Shown in pieces: positions 8,680 to 16,638 of a stretch of 46,863 bases of DNA. A program made the position numbers and the translations under genes. A model generated the notes under the pieces. That model was not told where the DNA came from and ran no database searches. It saw only the letters and a list, made by a program, of their open reading frames with translations. Source of the DNA: an uncultured Prevotella sp. Its GTDB lineage: Bacteria; Bacteroidota; Bacteroidia; Bacteroidales; Bacteroidaceae. The DNA lies in assembly GCA_905233825.1 (NCBI GenBank), contig CAJOFE010000039.1, forward strand, positions 1-46,863, written 5' to 3'. Each line of letters opens with the position of its first letter. Position 1 is the first letter of the stretch.

Positions 8680-10803
8680 TTAGTTATTATTCTTAATCAT
8701 CATGCACATCATCGTCAGGTCATCATTGGGTTCAGCACCATCGCGATGTTTTTCCACTTCTTCTTTCAGCACCTGTATGGTCTGTTGCGAACTCTCGAAG
8801 GGCCTGCCATTCAGGATTTCCAGCAATCGCTCGTCGCTGAACTGCTCCTGCTGACGGTTTTCAGCCTCGTTCAGGCCATCAGTATAAATAAACAATGCTT
8901 GCTGGCGTATGTCATCAAGCTCTTCGCCAACATATTCCAGCCCAGGCCACAGACCTATAGGCGCATTGGGTTCCATTTCAATAAAGCGGGCAGTGCTCTC
9001 GTTAACCAGCACAGGAGGATTATGGCCTGCATTGCAGAAGTCGAGATGCCCTGTCTTGATATCAACCAGACCGAGGAACATCGTGACGAACATACCCTGC
9101 TCGTTGTCTTCGCCCAACTCGTCGTTCATACGAGTAGCAATCTCGGCAGGAGGCAACTGCTGCTTGGCCAGCGTACGGAAGAGGCGCGTGGCCTGGGCCA
9201 TGAAAAGCGAGGCAGGCACGCCCTTGCCCGATACATCGCCCAAAGCAAAGTACATCTTGTCAGTACCTTCAATGGGAAGGAAGTTATAGAGATCGCCACC
9301 CACCTCCTTGGCAGGTGTCATCGAAGCGAAGAGATCGAGGTCAGCGCGTTCAGGGAAGATACTTGGCACCATTGACATCTGAATATCACGTGCAATGCGC
9401 AACTCGCTCTCAATGCGCTCCTTTGCAGCAGTGGTCTCCTCGATGACCTCGTTGGCAGCCTGCAGGTCAGAGTAGGCTGTCTGCAATTCGGTATGTGCCT
9501 GCTTCAGCCTACGTGCAGCACGAATGCGGAAGAAGAGGAAGATGGCCAAAGAGAGCACAATGACGGTGACAACGATGATGATGAAACGGAACTGATTGCG
9601 CTCGTTCTGCATCTGAAGGCGTTCGTTCTCCATCTCTTTCTCGTCGAGCTGATACATGGTATTCATCTCGTTCAACTGGTCCTTAGTGTCCTGAGCATTC
9701 AAGGAGTCGCTGAGCAGATAGATGTCACGATAGAGGGTTGCAGCCTCGGCATAACGCATCTGTTTCTCCAGAATTTCAGCACGCTGCTGCATAATCATCA
9801 CACGCACTGACTGGTCACTTCCCTCAGTTAGCAGTTCCATGCGTTGGTTGTTATAGTTCAAGGCATCCGTCAGGCGATTCTGCTGCAATCGCAACTGAGC
9901 CATATAATAAAGCCACTTCATACCCATATAACTTTCAGGCGAAGCAATTAGCTGGGACGCTTCATCAAGATGCTGCTCGGCCTCCATTAACTTGTTCTGT
10001 CCCAAAGCGGCCTGTACACAGGCAAAATTGTAATAGGCCCAAATGACATCGGCATTGGGATTGCCTTCTAGATGATGTTCTTCCACATAGCCATCAAGGA
10101 ACTTTTTCCAATCCACCGTCAGCGCTTCCAGTCGCCGATAATCTTTCATTTCATTTAGAGCATTGCCATAATAGGTATAAGTTTCTGGAAGAATAGAAGA
10201 CGATGGTTTCAGAGTGGAGAGCAGTGATATGGACTTCTGAAACACCTCAATACTCTGATCAAAGTTGCGCAGGTTAGCATAAGCTGTACCCATGATGCTA
10301 TAAGCCAAACCCATACCAAAAGTATCATTCTGCTTCTTTGCCTCTTCATACATAGCCTCCGTTTCACGAAGTCCCAACTTATTCTGATTCAAGAAGATAT
10401 AAGTATTTGGAATGCGCGACCACATCTCAAAATAGTGCTGCTTGACTCCCAGACTTTTGACCCGTTGCATATCGCGAGGAATGGCATTGAAGATGGAGTC
10501 GTTCATGTCGTTATTGTAGAACAAAGCTGAACGCAACGACAATGCAAACGCCTCTTCATCGTTCATCCCCTGACGCCGAGCCTCTGCCACGTACTCATCC
10601 AAACAACGCAACTGCTCATCAACGTCATCTTCTTCCATGCTGCAATAGTATAGTTGCTCCAAAGCAGCAACACGCTCCTTGCCCTGCAACTGGGGCAATT
10701 TCAAACGCAACTCCTGACAATCGTCAGCAGAAACACTCAATACTCCCCACCCTGTCACCAATGTGGAAAGCAACACTAAAACTATCGTCCTAAACTTATT
10801 CAA
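8680..10803 (-). CDS. TPR-SpoIIE family PP2C phosphatase, membrane anchored
   Basis: This protein has 707 residues. The signal-like N-terminus (TIVLVLLSTLVTGWGVLSVSA) is followed by about 370 residues of TPR-type helices (YSIMGTAYANLRNFDQSIEVFQKS), one membrane span near 403-425 (FIIIVVTVIVLSLAIFLFF), a coiled coil and a C-terminal SpoIIE/PP2C domain. Metal-binding acids are seen in VGGDLYNF, GDVSGKG, IYTDGLNEA and PNDDLTMM. The TPRs probably lie in the periplasm and the phosphatase in the cytoplasm, so an envelope signal could control dephosphorylation of the STAS protein. The only in-frame starts near the promoter are TTG at 10803 or a later GTG, so a non-ATG start is likely. It is the first gene of the module. 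Confidence 0.88.
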   Translation of the reverse strand: MNKFRTIVLVLLSTLVTGWGVLSVSADDCQELRLKLPQLQGKERVAALEQLYYCSMEEDDVDEQLRCLDEYVAEARRQGMNDEEAFALSLRSALFYNNDMNDSIFNAIPRDMQRVKSLGVKQHYFEMWSRIPNTYIFLNQNKLGLRETEAMYEEAKKQNDTFGMGLAYSIMGTAYANLRNFDQSIEVFQKSISLLSTLKPSSSILPETYTYYGNALNEMKDYRRLEALTVDWKKFLDGYVEEHHLEGNPNADVIWAYYNFACVQAALGQNKLMEAEQHLDEASQLIASPESYMGMKWLYYMAQLRLQQNRLTDALNYNNQRMELLTEGSDQSVRVMIMQQRAEILEKQMRYAEAATLYRDIYLLSDSLNAQDTKDQLNEMNTMYQLDEKEMENERLQMQNERNQFRFIIIVVTVIVLSLAIFLFFRIRAARRLKQAHTELQTAYSDLQAANEVIEETTAAKERIESELRIARDIQMSMVPSIFPERADLDLFASMTPAKEVGGDLYNFLPIEGTDKMYFALGDVSGKGVPASLFMAQATRLFRTLAKQQLPPAEIATRMNDELGEDNEQGMFVTMFLGLVDIKTGHLDFCNAGHNPPVLVNESTARFIEMEPNAPIGLWPGLEYVGEELDDIRQQALFIYTDGLNEAENRQQEQFSDERLLEILNGRPFESSQQTIQVLKEEVEKHRDGAEPNDDLTMMCMMIKNNN

Positions 10804-10829
10804 TCGGCCATAGTTTCATTGATTCGACG

Positions 10830-10838
10830 GCAAAGATA
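10830..10838 (-). promoter_or_regulatory. -7 box of the partner-switching operon
   Basis: The minus-strand sequence TATCTTTGC fits TAnnTTTG. It lies about 27 bases before the likely TTG start at 10803, giving a very short leader. The A-rich flank of the bidirectional terminator at 10849-10872 overlaps the position of the -33 region. Confidence 0.65.
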
Positions 10839-10848
10839 CAAAAAAAAA

Positions 10849-10872
10849 TGGTATCGTCAAAGAACGATACCA
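10849..10872. terminator. Bidirectional Rho-independent terminator after tsf
   Basis: A perfect 9-bp stem (TGGTATCGT / ACGATACCA) with a 6-base loop is flanked by an A run on the left and AATTTTTTAT on the right. Read on the minus strand it follows the tsf stop by about 26 bases and is followed by eight or more T residues, so it should end the ribosomal operon. Confidence 0.85.
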
Positions 10873-10898
10873 AATTTTTTATAAAAATCTTTGTTCTA

Positions 10899-11900
10899 TT
10901 ACTCTGCAACGAGGGTAAAACGCTGGAAAGCAACGATTTTCAAATCCTTGTCCTGCTTCTTCAGCCAGTCGGCCACATTAGCCTTGTCGCCATCGCCAAA
11001 CTGGAACTCCTGATCCACCAAACAGCTCTCCTTCTTAAACTTTTGCACACGGCCCTTGGCAATACCCTCAATCATGGGCATCTTCAGCTGAGCCTCACCT
11101 TCCACCTTTGCCTCAGCAATAATCTTGCGAGCCTCGTCGGCCTGTTCCTTGGTAATCCAGCCCTTGGCAATGTTGCTCTCGATATGGTCTTCGCTGTCCA
11201 CATGAGCGGGGTTGATGCCAGCCTTGTTGAGCTTCATATCGACATACTTCTGCACTTGCTCGAGCTTCGACTTCTCCACGGCGGTCTTGTACTCCTCGTC
11301 AAGAATCTTCTGATCGATGCTGTTGGAGTCAAGAGCGATAGGCTTCATAGCAGCCACCTGCATGGCCAGCTTGTGACCAACCTCGACGTTCTCCTTGTTG
11401 AGCTGTACCATGGTGCAGAGCATGTGCTTACCCATGTGGTCATAGACCTCCACATTGTCACCTTCGAGAGTCAGGTAGCCATCGAGCTCCATCTTCTCAC
11501 CAGTGATACCACTACGCTGGGTCACGATCTCCTGTGCCTTCTGGCCGTTGATCTCCAATTCCTTCACCTCGTCGATGGTCTTGCACTTGGCAGCCACAGC
11601 AGCATCGAGGATGCTCTGGGTCATAGCGATAAAGTCGGCACCGTTAGCCACGAAGTCAGTCTCGCACTTCACGGCAACCATAGCAGCAAAGCCACCGACT
11701 TTCTTCACGAGCACGCAGCCGTTAGAGGTCTCGCGGTCGCTACGCTTGGCGGCGATGGCCAGTCCGCGCTCACGGAGCAGTTCCTTGGCACGGTCGAAGT
11801 CTCCTTCAGCCTCGGTGAGTGCTTTCTTCACATCAGCCAGGCCGGCACCAGTCATGGTGCGGAGCTTCTTGATATCTTCCATATTTGGCTTGTAATCCAT
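10899..11900 (-). CDS. tsf: Translation elongation factor Ts
   Basis: EF-Ts of 333 residues, the nucleotide exchange factor for EF-Tu in the cytoplasm. The N-terminal UBA-like part contains the diagnostic LRTMTGAGLADVKKAL and ELLRERGLAIAAKR, followed by KVGGFAAMVAVKCETDFVA. The length exceeds that of the E. coli protein and is usual for Bacteroidetes. It follows rpsB after a 37-base gap, the conserved rpsB-tsf order, and is followed by a strong terminator. Confidence 0.97.
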   Translation of the reverse strand: MDYKPNMEDIKKLRTMTGAGLADVKKALTEAEGDFDRAKELLRERGLAIAAKRSDRETSNGCVLVKKVGGFAAMVAVKCETDFVANGADFIAMTQSILDAAVAAKCKTIDEVKELEINGQKAQEIVTQRSGITGEKMELDGYLTLEGDNVEVYDHMGKHMLCTMVQLNKENVEVGHKLAMQVAAMKPIALDSNSIDQKILDEEYKTAVEKSKLEQVQKYVDMKLNKAGINPAHVDSEDHIESNIAKGWITKEQADEARKIIAEAKVEGEAQLKMPMIEGIAKGRVQKFKKESCLVDQEFQFGDGDKANVADWLKKQDKDLKIVAFQRFTLVAE

Positions 11901-11937
11901 AATGTCTTGATTTTTTAAATTCCTTAATTCTAAAAAT

Positions 11938-12792
11938 TTACTCTGCAGCAGGAGCCTCTTCCTCAGCGGGAGCCTCTACTTCAGCAACGGGCTCAGCGGG
12001 AGCCTCCTTGCGAGTACGACGGGCACCAGTAGCACGACGGGGCTTTACCTCCTCGACCTCGGCCTCAGCCTGTTCCTCGGCTGCCTTCTCGTCGGCCTTC
12101 TCAGCCTTGCGCTCCTCCAAACCTTCGGCAATAGCAGCGCAGCAAGCGTTGAGGATAACCTCTACGCTGTCCTTGGCATCGTCGTTAGCGGGGATGACGA
12201 AATCAACATTCGAGGGATCGCTATTGGTATCAACGATACCAAACACGGGGATACCCAGACGGTTAGCCTCGTGAACTGCATTAGCCTCCTTCATCACATC
12301 GACCACAAACAGGGCGCTGGGCAGACGGGTGAGATCGACGATAGAACCGAGGTTCTTCTCCAGCTTGGCACGCTGGCGGGTCACCTGCAGCAACTCGCGC
12401 TTCGACAGGTTACCAAAGGTACCGTCCTGCATGAGCTTGTCAATATTGGCCATCTTCTTCACAGCCTTGCGGATGGTGGGGAAGTTGGTAAGCATGCCAC
12501 CCGGCCAACGCTCGATGACGTAAGGCATATTAATGCTGGTTGCCTTCTCGGCAATCACTTCCTTGGTCTGTTTCTTAGTTCCTACGAAGAGGATCTTCTT
12601 GCCCTGACGGGCGATGTTCTTCAGGGCCTCGGCAGCGTCGTCAATCTTAGCGACGGTCTTGTGGAGGTCGATGATATGAATGCCATTGCGCTCGGTGTAG
12701 ATGTAGGGAGCCATGGCGGGGCACCACTTGCGCTTCAGGTGGCCAAAGTGGCAGCCAGCCTGCAGCAGCATGTCAAAATTTGTTCTTGCCAT
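11938..12792 (-). CDS. rpsB: 30S ribosomal protein S2
   Basis: S2 of 284 residues. Diagnostic segments are LLQAGCHFGHLKRKWCPAM near the N-terminus, ILFVGTKKQTKEVI, RWPGGMLTNFPTIR and GIPVFGIVDTNSDPSNVDF. About 55 residues at the C-terminus form an Ala/Glu/Lys-rich tail (RKEAPAEPVAEVEAPAEEE) beyond the core, a low-complexity extension common in this phylum. It lies downstream of rpsI after a 197-base spacer of junction repeats and upstream of tsf. Confidence 0.97.
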   Translation of the reverse strand: MARTNFDMLLQAGCHFGHLKRKWCPAMAPYIYTERNGIHIIDLHKTVAKIDDAAEALKNIARQGKKILFVGTKKQTKEVIAEKATSINMPYVIERWPGGMLTNFPTIRKAVKKMANIDKLMQDGTFGNLSKRELLQVTRQRAKLEKNLGSIVDLTRLPSALFVVDVMKEANAVHEANRLGIPVFGIVDTNSDPSNVDFVIPANDDAKDSVEVILNACCAAIAEGLEERKAEKADEKAAEEQAEAEVEEVKPRRATGARRTRKEAPAEPVAEVEAPAEEEAPAAE

Positions 12793-12841
12793 TTTACTTA
12801 AAATACTTTTAATTAATTGTTTACTTTCTTTTTTAATCTTG

Positions 12842-12989
12842 TTAGATCAGCCACCTTGTAGCCGTTAGCTATTAACAGTTGCGGCAGAGCCGAGCGAGCT
12901 GTTAGCCTGCGAGTCTCAGTGGTTTAGATGCTAAACTGTTCAGTCTTGGGAGTGGCCGATAGCCAAAAGCTATAAGCCAACAGCCAATA
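12842..12989. repeat. Repeat-rich spacer between rpsI and rpsB
   Basis: The spacer between two ribosomal protein genes carries word-like repeats. They include TAGCCGTTAGCTATTAACAG, GCGGCAGAGCCGAGCGAGC, GCTGTTAGCC, ATGCTAAACTGTTCAG, and GGCCGATAGCCAAAAGC followed by AAGCCAACAGCCAATAT. The TAGCTATT/GCTGTTAGC words match the spacer after yicC at 15040, and the GCAGAGCCGAGCGAGC part resembles the palindromic modules found inside genes in the 43-47 kb region. No promoter box is obvious, so co-transcription of rpsI and rpsB is probable. Confidence 0.6.
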
Positions 12990-13376
12990 TTAACGCTTAC
13001 TGAACTGGAAGCGACGACGTGCCTTGGGCTGACCTGGCTTCTTACGCTCAACCTCACGGCTGTCACGTGTCAGGAATCCCTGAGTCTTCAGAGCTTTCTT
13101 GTCCTCAGCATTGACCTTCACCAGTGCACGGGCAATAGCCATACGCAGAGCCTGGCTCTGACCAGTAAAGCCACCACCGTCGAGGTTGGCCTTGATATCG
13201 TACTTCTCGGCGCACTCCAGCAGGTTCAGCGGCTGCTTCACCACGTACTGCAGAATGGCTGAGGGGAAATACTCGGTTAAGTCCTTCTTGTTGATCGTGA
13301 TCTTGCCGGTACCTTCCGACAAATAGACGCGAGCTACTGAGCTCTTGCGACGACCTATAGCGTTAATTACTTCCAT
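12990..13376 (-). CDS. rpsI: 30S ribosomal protein S9
   Basis: S9 of 128 residues. The family signatures are plain: NAIGRRKSSVARVYL at the start, the central GGGFTGQSQALRMAIARAL, and the basic C-terminus KKPGQPKARRRFQFSKR that reaches the ribosomal P site. It starts 8 bases after the rplM stop, which is the conserved rplM-rpsI pair. Confidence 0.97.
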   Translation of the reverse strand: MEVINAIGRRKSSVARVYLSEGTGKITINKKDLTEYFPSAILQYVVKQPLNLLECAEKYDIKANLDGGGFTGQSQALRMAIARALVKVNAEDKKALKTQGFLTRDSREVERKKPGQPKARRRFQFSKR

Positions 13377-13384
13377 CTCTTAAA

Positions 13385-13846
13385 TTATTTATACTGGTTA
13401 ATATCAATAGCCTTGGGCTTCTGAGCCTCATGCTTGTGCTCAGTGCCGTCATAGATATAGAGGTTGTTAAGCAGGCTGCGACCGAGGGGGCCTTTGGGCA
13501 GCATGCCCTTCACGGCGTGCTTCAGGATGCGCTCTACGCCGAAAGGCTTCTTGCGAAGCTCTGCGGGAGTGTTGAAGCGCTGTCCGCCAGGATAGCCAGT
13601 ATAACGGGTATAAACCTTATCGGTCTCTTTCTTGCCGGTGAACTTCACCTTGGCTGCATTGATAATAATGACGTTGTCGCCACAATCGACGTGCGGAGTG
13701 AAGCTGGGCTTGTACTTACCGCGAATAAGCTTGGCGACCTTCGAAGCCAGACGTCCCACCACCTGATCGGTAGCGTCGATGACGACCCACTCCTTCTTGG
13801 CAGTCTCTTTGTTAATCGAGACGGTCTTGTAACTTAATGTGTTCAT
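13385..13846 (-). CDS. rplM: 50S ribosomal protein L13
   Basis: L13 of 153 residues with the expected segments WVVIDATDQVVGRLASKVA, YKPSFTPHVDCGDNVIIINA, KVYTRYTGYPGG and VKGMLPKGPLGR. It is the first gene of the ribosomal block. A -7 box lies about 150 bases upstream, so the mRNA has a long leader, which could hold an autoregulatory structure; a short GGGGA/TCCCC pairing is visible near 13961-13981. Confidence 0.97.
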   Translation of the reverse strand: MNTLSYKTVSINKETAKKEWVVIDATDQVVGRLASKVAKLIRGKYKPSFTPHVDCGDNVIIINAAKVKFTGKKETDKVYTRYTGYPGGQRFNTPAELRKKPFGVERILKHAVKGMLPKGPLGRSLLNNLYIYDGTEHKHEAQKPKAIDINQYK

Positions 13847-13994
13847 TTCTTCGTTTAATTACTAAAAAACAGTTTTTTTACTTTATAAAGTTTCAGTTGA
13901 ATGCCGATTCACAAACCACGCTATCCGGCCAAAGACAGACGCTATTTACACGACATCCACGGGGATTCTAAGACTCTCCCCAAATAATCGGACT

Positions 13995-14003
13995 GCAAAG
14001 GTA
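13995..14003 (-). promoter_or_regulatory. -7 box of the rplM operon
   Basis: The minus-strand sequence TACCTTTGC is a full match to the Bacteroidetes -7 box. It lies about 150 bases upstream of the rplM start. It is back-to-back with the yicC promoter on the other strand. Confidence 0.75.
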
Positions 14004-14097
14004 CTGCTTTTTCTCCATTTACAACACATGCCATCATTGCAAAACCACAAGATTTATATTTATTTAACAATAGGACGACAAAAAGCAAAGCCCCCTC

Positions 14098-14130
14098 TTT
14101 GGTTGTTTCCTGCCTTTTTCGTACCTTTGC
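14098..14130 (+). promoter_or_regulatory. Promoter of the yicC-gmk-nadD operon
   Basis: TTTG (-33) at 14098-14101, a 20-base spacer, then TACCTTTGC (-7) at 14122-14130. This is a complete Bacteroidetes-type promoter, 33 bases before the yicC ATG. Confidence 0.82.
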
Positions 14131-14163
14131 ACGAAATTATTATTAAAGACTTCAAAGAAAGAG

Positions 14164-15039
14164 ATGATTCAAAGTATGACTGGCTACGGCAAGGCTGTCG
14201 TAGTATTCAAGGACAAGAAGATTAACGCAGAAATCAAGTCGCTCAACTCCAAGCAACTGGACTTGCAGGCACGCATCGCCCCACTCTATCGCGAGAAGGA
14301 GATGGAGATCCGTCAGATGATTGCCACACAATTAGAACGTGGCAAGGTTGATTTCGCCCTGTGGATAGAGAAAGACGCCGGCATCGATGCTACCCCTGTG
14401 AATGCCGCATTGGTAGAGAACTACTACCGTCAGCTGAAGGAGGTGGCTGCACGCGTGGGCATTCCTGAACCAGAAGACTGGATCTACACGCTGACACGTA
14501 TGCCCGATGTGCTGACGAAGACAGACACGGAGGTACTGACTGACGAGGAATGGGCAGCTGCACGCGAGGCTGTGACAAAAGCCATCGCCGCACTGGTAGA
14601 TTTCCGCAAGCAGGAAGGTGCCGCATTAGAAAAGAAGTTCACAGAGAAGATCGATAACATCGAACGACTGCTGGCCGAGATCGAGCCATACGAGAAGAGC
14701 CGCGTGGAGAAGATCAGGGCTCGCATCATCGACGGTCTGCAACAGATTCCTGGTGTGGAGTACGACAAGAACCGTCTGGAGCAGGAGCTCATCTATTATA
14801 TAGAAAAGCTCGACATCAGCGAAGAGAAGCAACGCCTGACCAATCACCTGCGTTATTTCCGTGAGACGATGGTCGACGGCCACGGACAAGGCAAGAAGCT
14901 GGGCTTCATCGCACAGGAGATGGGGCGCGAAATCAACACCACAGGCTCGAAGTCGAACCAGGCCGAGATGCAGAACATCGTCGTCCAGATGAAAGACGAA
15001 CTGGAACAGATCAAAGAACAAGTGCTCAATGCATTATAG
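14164..15039 (+). CDS. yicC: YicC family endoribonuclease-like protein
   Basis: The protein has 291 residues. The N-terminus MIQSMTGYGKAVVV with EIKSLNSKQLDLQ, the segment LERGKVDFALWIE, and the conserved C-terminal LGFIAQEMGREINTTGSKSN identify the YicC/YloC family. E. coli YicC is reported to act on RNA. The ATG lies 33 bases after a strong promoter. In Bacteroidales this gene commonly precedes gmk and nadD; here a four-helix-bundle gene is placed between. Confidence 0.93.
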   Translation: MIQSMTGYGKAVVVFKDKKINAEIKSLNSKQLDLQARIAPLYREKEMEIRQMIATQLERGKVDFALWIEKDAGIDATPVNAALVENYYRQLKEVAARVGIPEPEDWIYTLTRMPDVLTKTDTEVLTDEEWAAAREAVTKAIAALVDFRKQEGAALEKKFTEKIDNIERLLAEIEPYEKSRVEKIRARIIDGLQQIPGVEYDKNRLEQELIYYIEKLDISEEKQRLTNHLRYFRETMVDGHGQGKKLGFIAQEMGREINTTGSKSNQAEMQNIVVQMKDELEQIKEQVLNAL

Positions 15040-15080
15040 CCGTTAGCTATTGGCTATTAGCTGTTGGCTATTGTCAATAT
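15040..15080. repeat. Word-like repeat after yicC
   Basis: The spacer reads as alternating TAGCTATTGGCTATTAGC- and TGTTGGCTATT-like words directly after the yicC stop, matching words in the rpsI-rpsB spacer. It may be a degenerate tandem repeat. Confidence 0.55.
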
Positions 15081-15094
15081 GATGAGATTTAAAA

Positions 15095-15454
15095 ATGCGA
15101 AACTTCAGAGAGTTTAAAATCTATCAAATATCTATGTCTTTCTGCGTGGATATTTATCAATTGTGTCAGCATTTCCCAGCCCATGAAAGATTTGCTTTGT
15201 CTAATCAAATGGAAAGAGCTGCTGTTTCAATTGCTTCTAATATTGCAGAAGGGGCATCCAGGAGCACTGATATGGATTTTGCTCATTTCTTAGAGATTTC
15301 ATTAGGTTCTGCATTCGAGATAGAGACTCAGCTAAATATAGCGAACGCTTTGCATTACATTACTCCTGATGAATATGAAAAGGTAAAAGCAAAATTGATA
15401 GAGATACAGAAGGGACTTGGAAAATTTATTGGAATATTAAGACAAAAGAAATAA
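15095..15454 (+). CDS. Four-helix-bundle protein (S23/IVP family)
   Basis: This protein has 119 residues and belongs to the small four-helix-bundle family first seen as open frames in intervening sequences of 23S rRNA. Signatures are FREFKIYQISMSFCVDIYQL, FPAHERFALSNQMERAAVSI, ASNIAEGASRS and the C-terminal helix IEIQKGLGKFIGILRQKK. The molecular role is unknown. It is inserted between yicC and gmk, ending one base before the gmk ATG. It is visibly more A+T-rich than yicC (as is gmk), which suggests a later insertion or different codon pressure. Confidence 0.88.
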   Translation: MRNFREFKIYQISMSFCVDIYQLCQHFPAHERFALSNQMERAAVSIASNIAEGASRSTDMDFAHFLEISLGSAFEIETQLNIANALHYITPDEYEKVKAKLIEIQKGLGKFIGILRQKK

Positions 15455-15455
15455 T

Positions 15456-16034
15456 ATGCGTGGACATTTAATTATTTTTAGTGCACCTTCGGGTAGCGGT
15501 AAGAGTACTATCGTGAACTGGTTGATGAAATACCACCCAGAACTCAACTTGTATTTTTCGATTTCATGTACTTCTCGTCCTTCACGTGGATCCGAGAAAA
15601 ATGGCGTAGATTACTTCTTCATCACCCCAGAAGCTTTTCGTGAGAAGATAGAGAATAATGAGTTCTTGGAATATGAAGAAGTATATGAGAACCGCTTTTA
15701 TGGAACGCTGAAGGCACAAGTGGAATGCCAATTGGAGGCAGGGCAAAATATCGTATTCGATGTAGATGTAAAGGGGGGAGTCAATATAAAGAATTATTAT
15801 GGAAAGCAGGCTTTAAGTGTTTTTATCCAGCCGCCATCTATTGATGAACTCCGTAAGCGTCTAGTGAATAGGGCAACAGATACTCCAGAAGCAATAGAGA
15901 CACGATTAGCCAAGGCAGAGTACGAACTGACTTTCGCAAGTCAGTTTGACGCAGTTGTAGTAAATGATAATTTGGAAATCGCAAAAAGAGAAGTATATTC
16001 TCTGATTAGAAATTTTCTCAATGACGCCGACTAA
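15456..16034 (+). CDS. gmk: Guanylate kinase
   Basis: Guanylate kinase of 192 residues, converting GMP and ATP to GDP and ADP in the cytoplasm. It shows the P-loop FSAPSGSGKSTIV near the start, the GMP-binding segment SISCTSRPSRGSEKNGVDYF, the YGTLKAQV lid region, FDVDVKGGVNIK and the RLAKAEYEL helix. It starts right after the four-helix gene and overlaps the start of nadD by 14 bases. Confidence 0.96.
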   Translation: MRGHLIIFSAPSGSGKSTIVNWLMKYHPELNLYFSISCTSRPSRGSEKNGVDYFFITPEAFREKIENNEFLEYEEVYENRFYGTLKAQVECQLEAGQNIVFDVDVKGGVNIKNYYGKQALSVFIQPPSIDELRKRLVNRATDTPEAIETRLAKAEYELTFASQFDAVVVNDNLEIAKREVYSLIRNFLNDAD

Positions 16035-16638
16035 CAGCCAAAAGCCAAAAGCCAAAAGCCAAAAGCCAAAATCGATAGGACTCTTCGGTGGCTCTTTCAA
16101 CCCCATCCACACAGGACATATTGCGCTGGCCTTACAGCTGAAGAGGCTGGCCGAGCTGGATGAGGTGTGGCTGATGGTGTCGCCTCAGAACCCGTTGAAG
16201 CAAGGAAGCTCCGACCTGCTCGACGACCAACTGCGCTACCAGCTGGCACGACTGGCCCTGCACGGTGAAGAGGGCATCGTGGCCAGCAATTACGAGCTGC
16301 ACCTGCCCAAGCCCAGCTACACCTGGAACACGCTGGAGCATCTGCATCAAGACTTTCCACAGCATACATTCTTATTATTAATAGGAGGCGACAACTGGCA
16401 GAACTTCCATCGCTGGTATCGTGCAGAAGACATTATGCGCGAGCATGAGATAGTCATCTATCCCCGTCGTGGCTACGAGACTCATCAAGCCTCCCTACCC
16501 TCTTCCGTCAAGGTTGTCAATACGGAACTGATAGACGTTTCGAGTACCGAAATCCGCATGCGGGTGAAACAAGGGCAAAGCATCAAAGGGATGGTTGCCC
16601 CCACTATCGAGCCAATAGTGCGAAGACTCTACTACTGA
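16021..16638 (+). CDS. nadD: Nicotinate-nucleotide adenylyltransferase
   Basis: NadD of 205 residues, adenylating nicotinate mononucleotide in NAD synthesis. The core begins IGLFGGSFNPIHTGHIAL with the HxGH nucleotidyltransferase motif; further signatures are WLMVSPQNPLK, LLIGGDNWQNFHRW and the C-terminal VSSTEIRMRVKQG. The first 17 residues (SQKPKAKSQKPK within them) come from a tandem AAAAGCC repeat that overlaps the end of gmk and precede the true domain. No other ATG lies close to the domain start, so either the extension is translated or a non-ATG start near 16070 is used. The 3' end overlaps the convergent glycosyltransferase gene by 7 bases. Confidence 0.93.
   Translation: MTPTNSQKPKAKSQKPKSIGLFGGSFNPIHTGHIALALQLKRLAELDEVWLMVSPQNPLKQGSSDLLDDQLRYQLARLALHGEEGIVASNYELHLPKPSYTWNTLEHLHQDFPQHTFLLLIGGDNWQNFHRWYRAEDIMREHEIVIYPRRGYETHQASLPSSVKVVNTELIDVSSTEIRMRVKQGQSIKGMVAPTIEPIVRRLYY
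16034..16070. repeat. AAAAGCC tandem repeat within the nadD 5' end
   Basis: The word CCAAAAG is repeated about five times right after the gmk stop codon. It is translated as Ser/Gln/Lys/Pro-rich residues before the NadD domain. Words of this type (AGCCAAAAGC) also occur in the rpsI-rpsB spacer. Confidence 0.7.

Noticed and set aside
10848..11918. Long plus-strand open frame (356 codons) opposite tsf
   Set aside because: The composition (Leu/His-rich) is that of an antisense shadow, and the minus strand encodes EF-Ts with all signatures.
13847..13994. Riboswitch or known ribosomal leader upstream of rplM
   Set aside because: Only a weak 5-bp pairing is visible; without covariation data I cannot call a structured leader.
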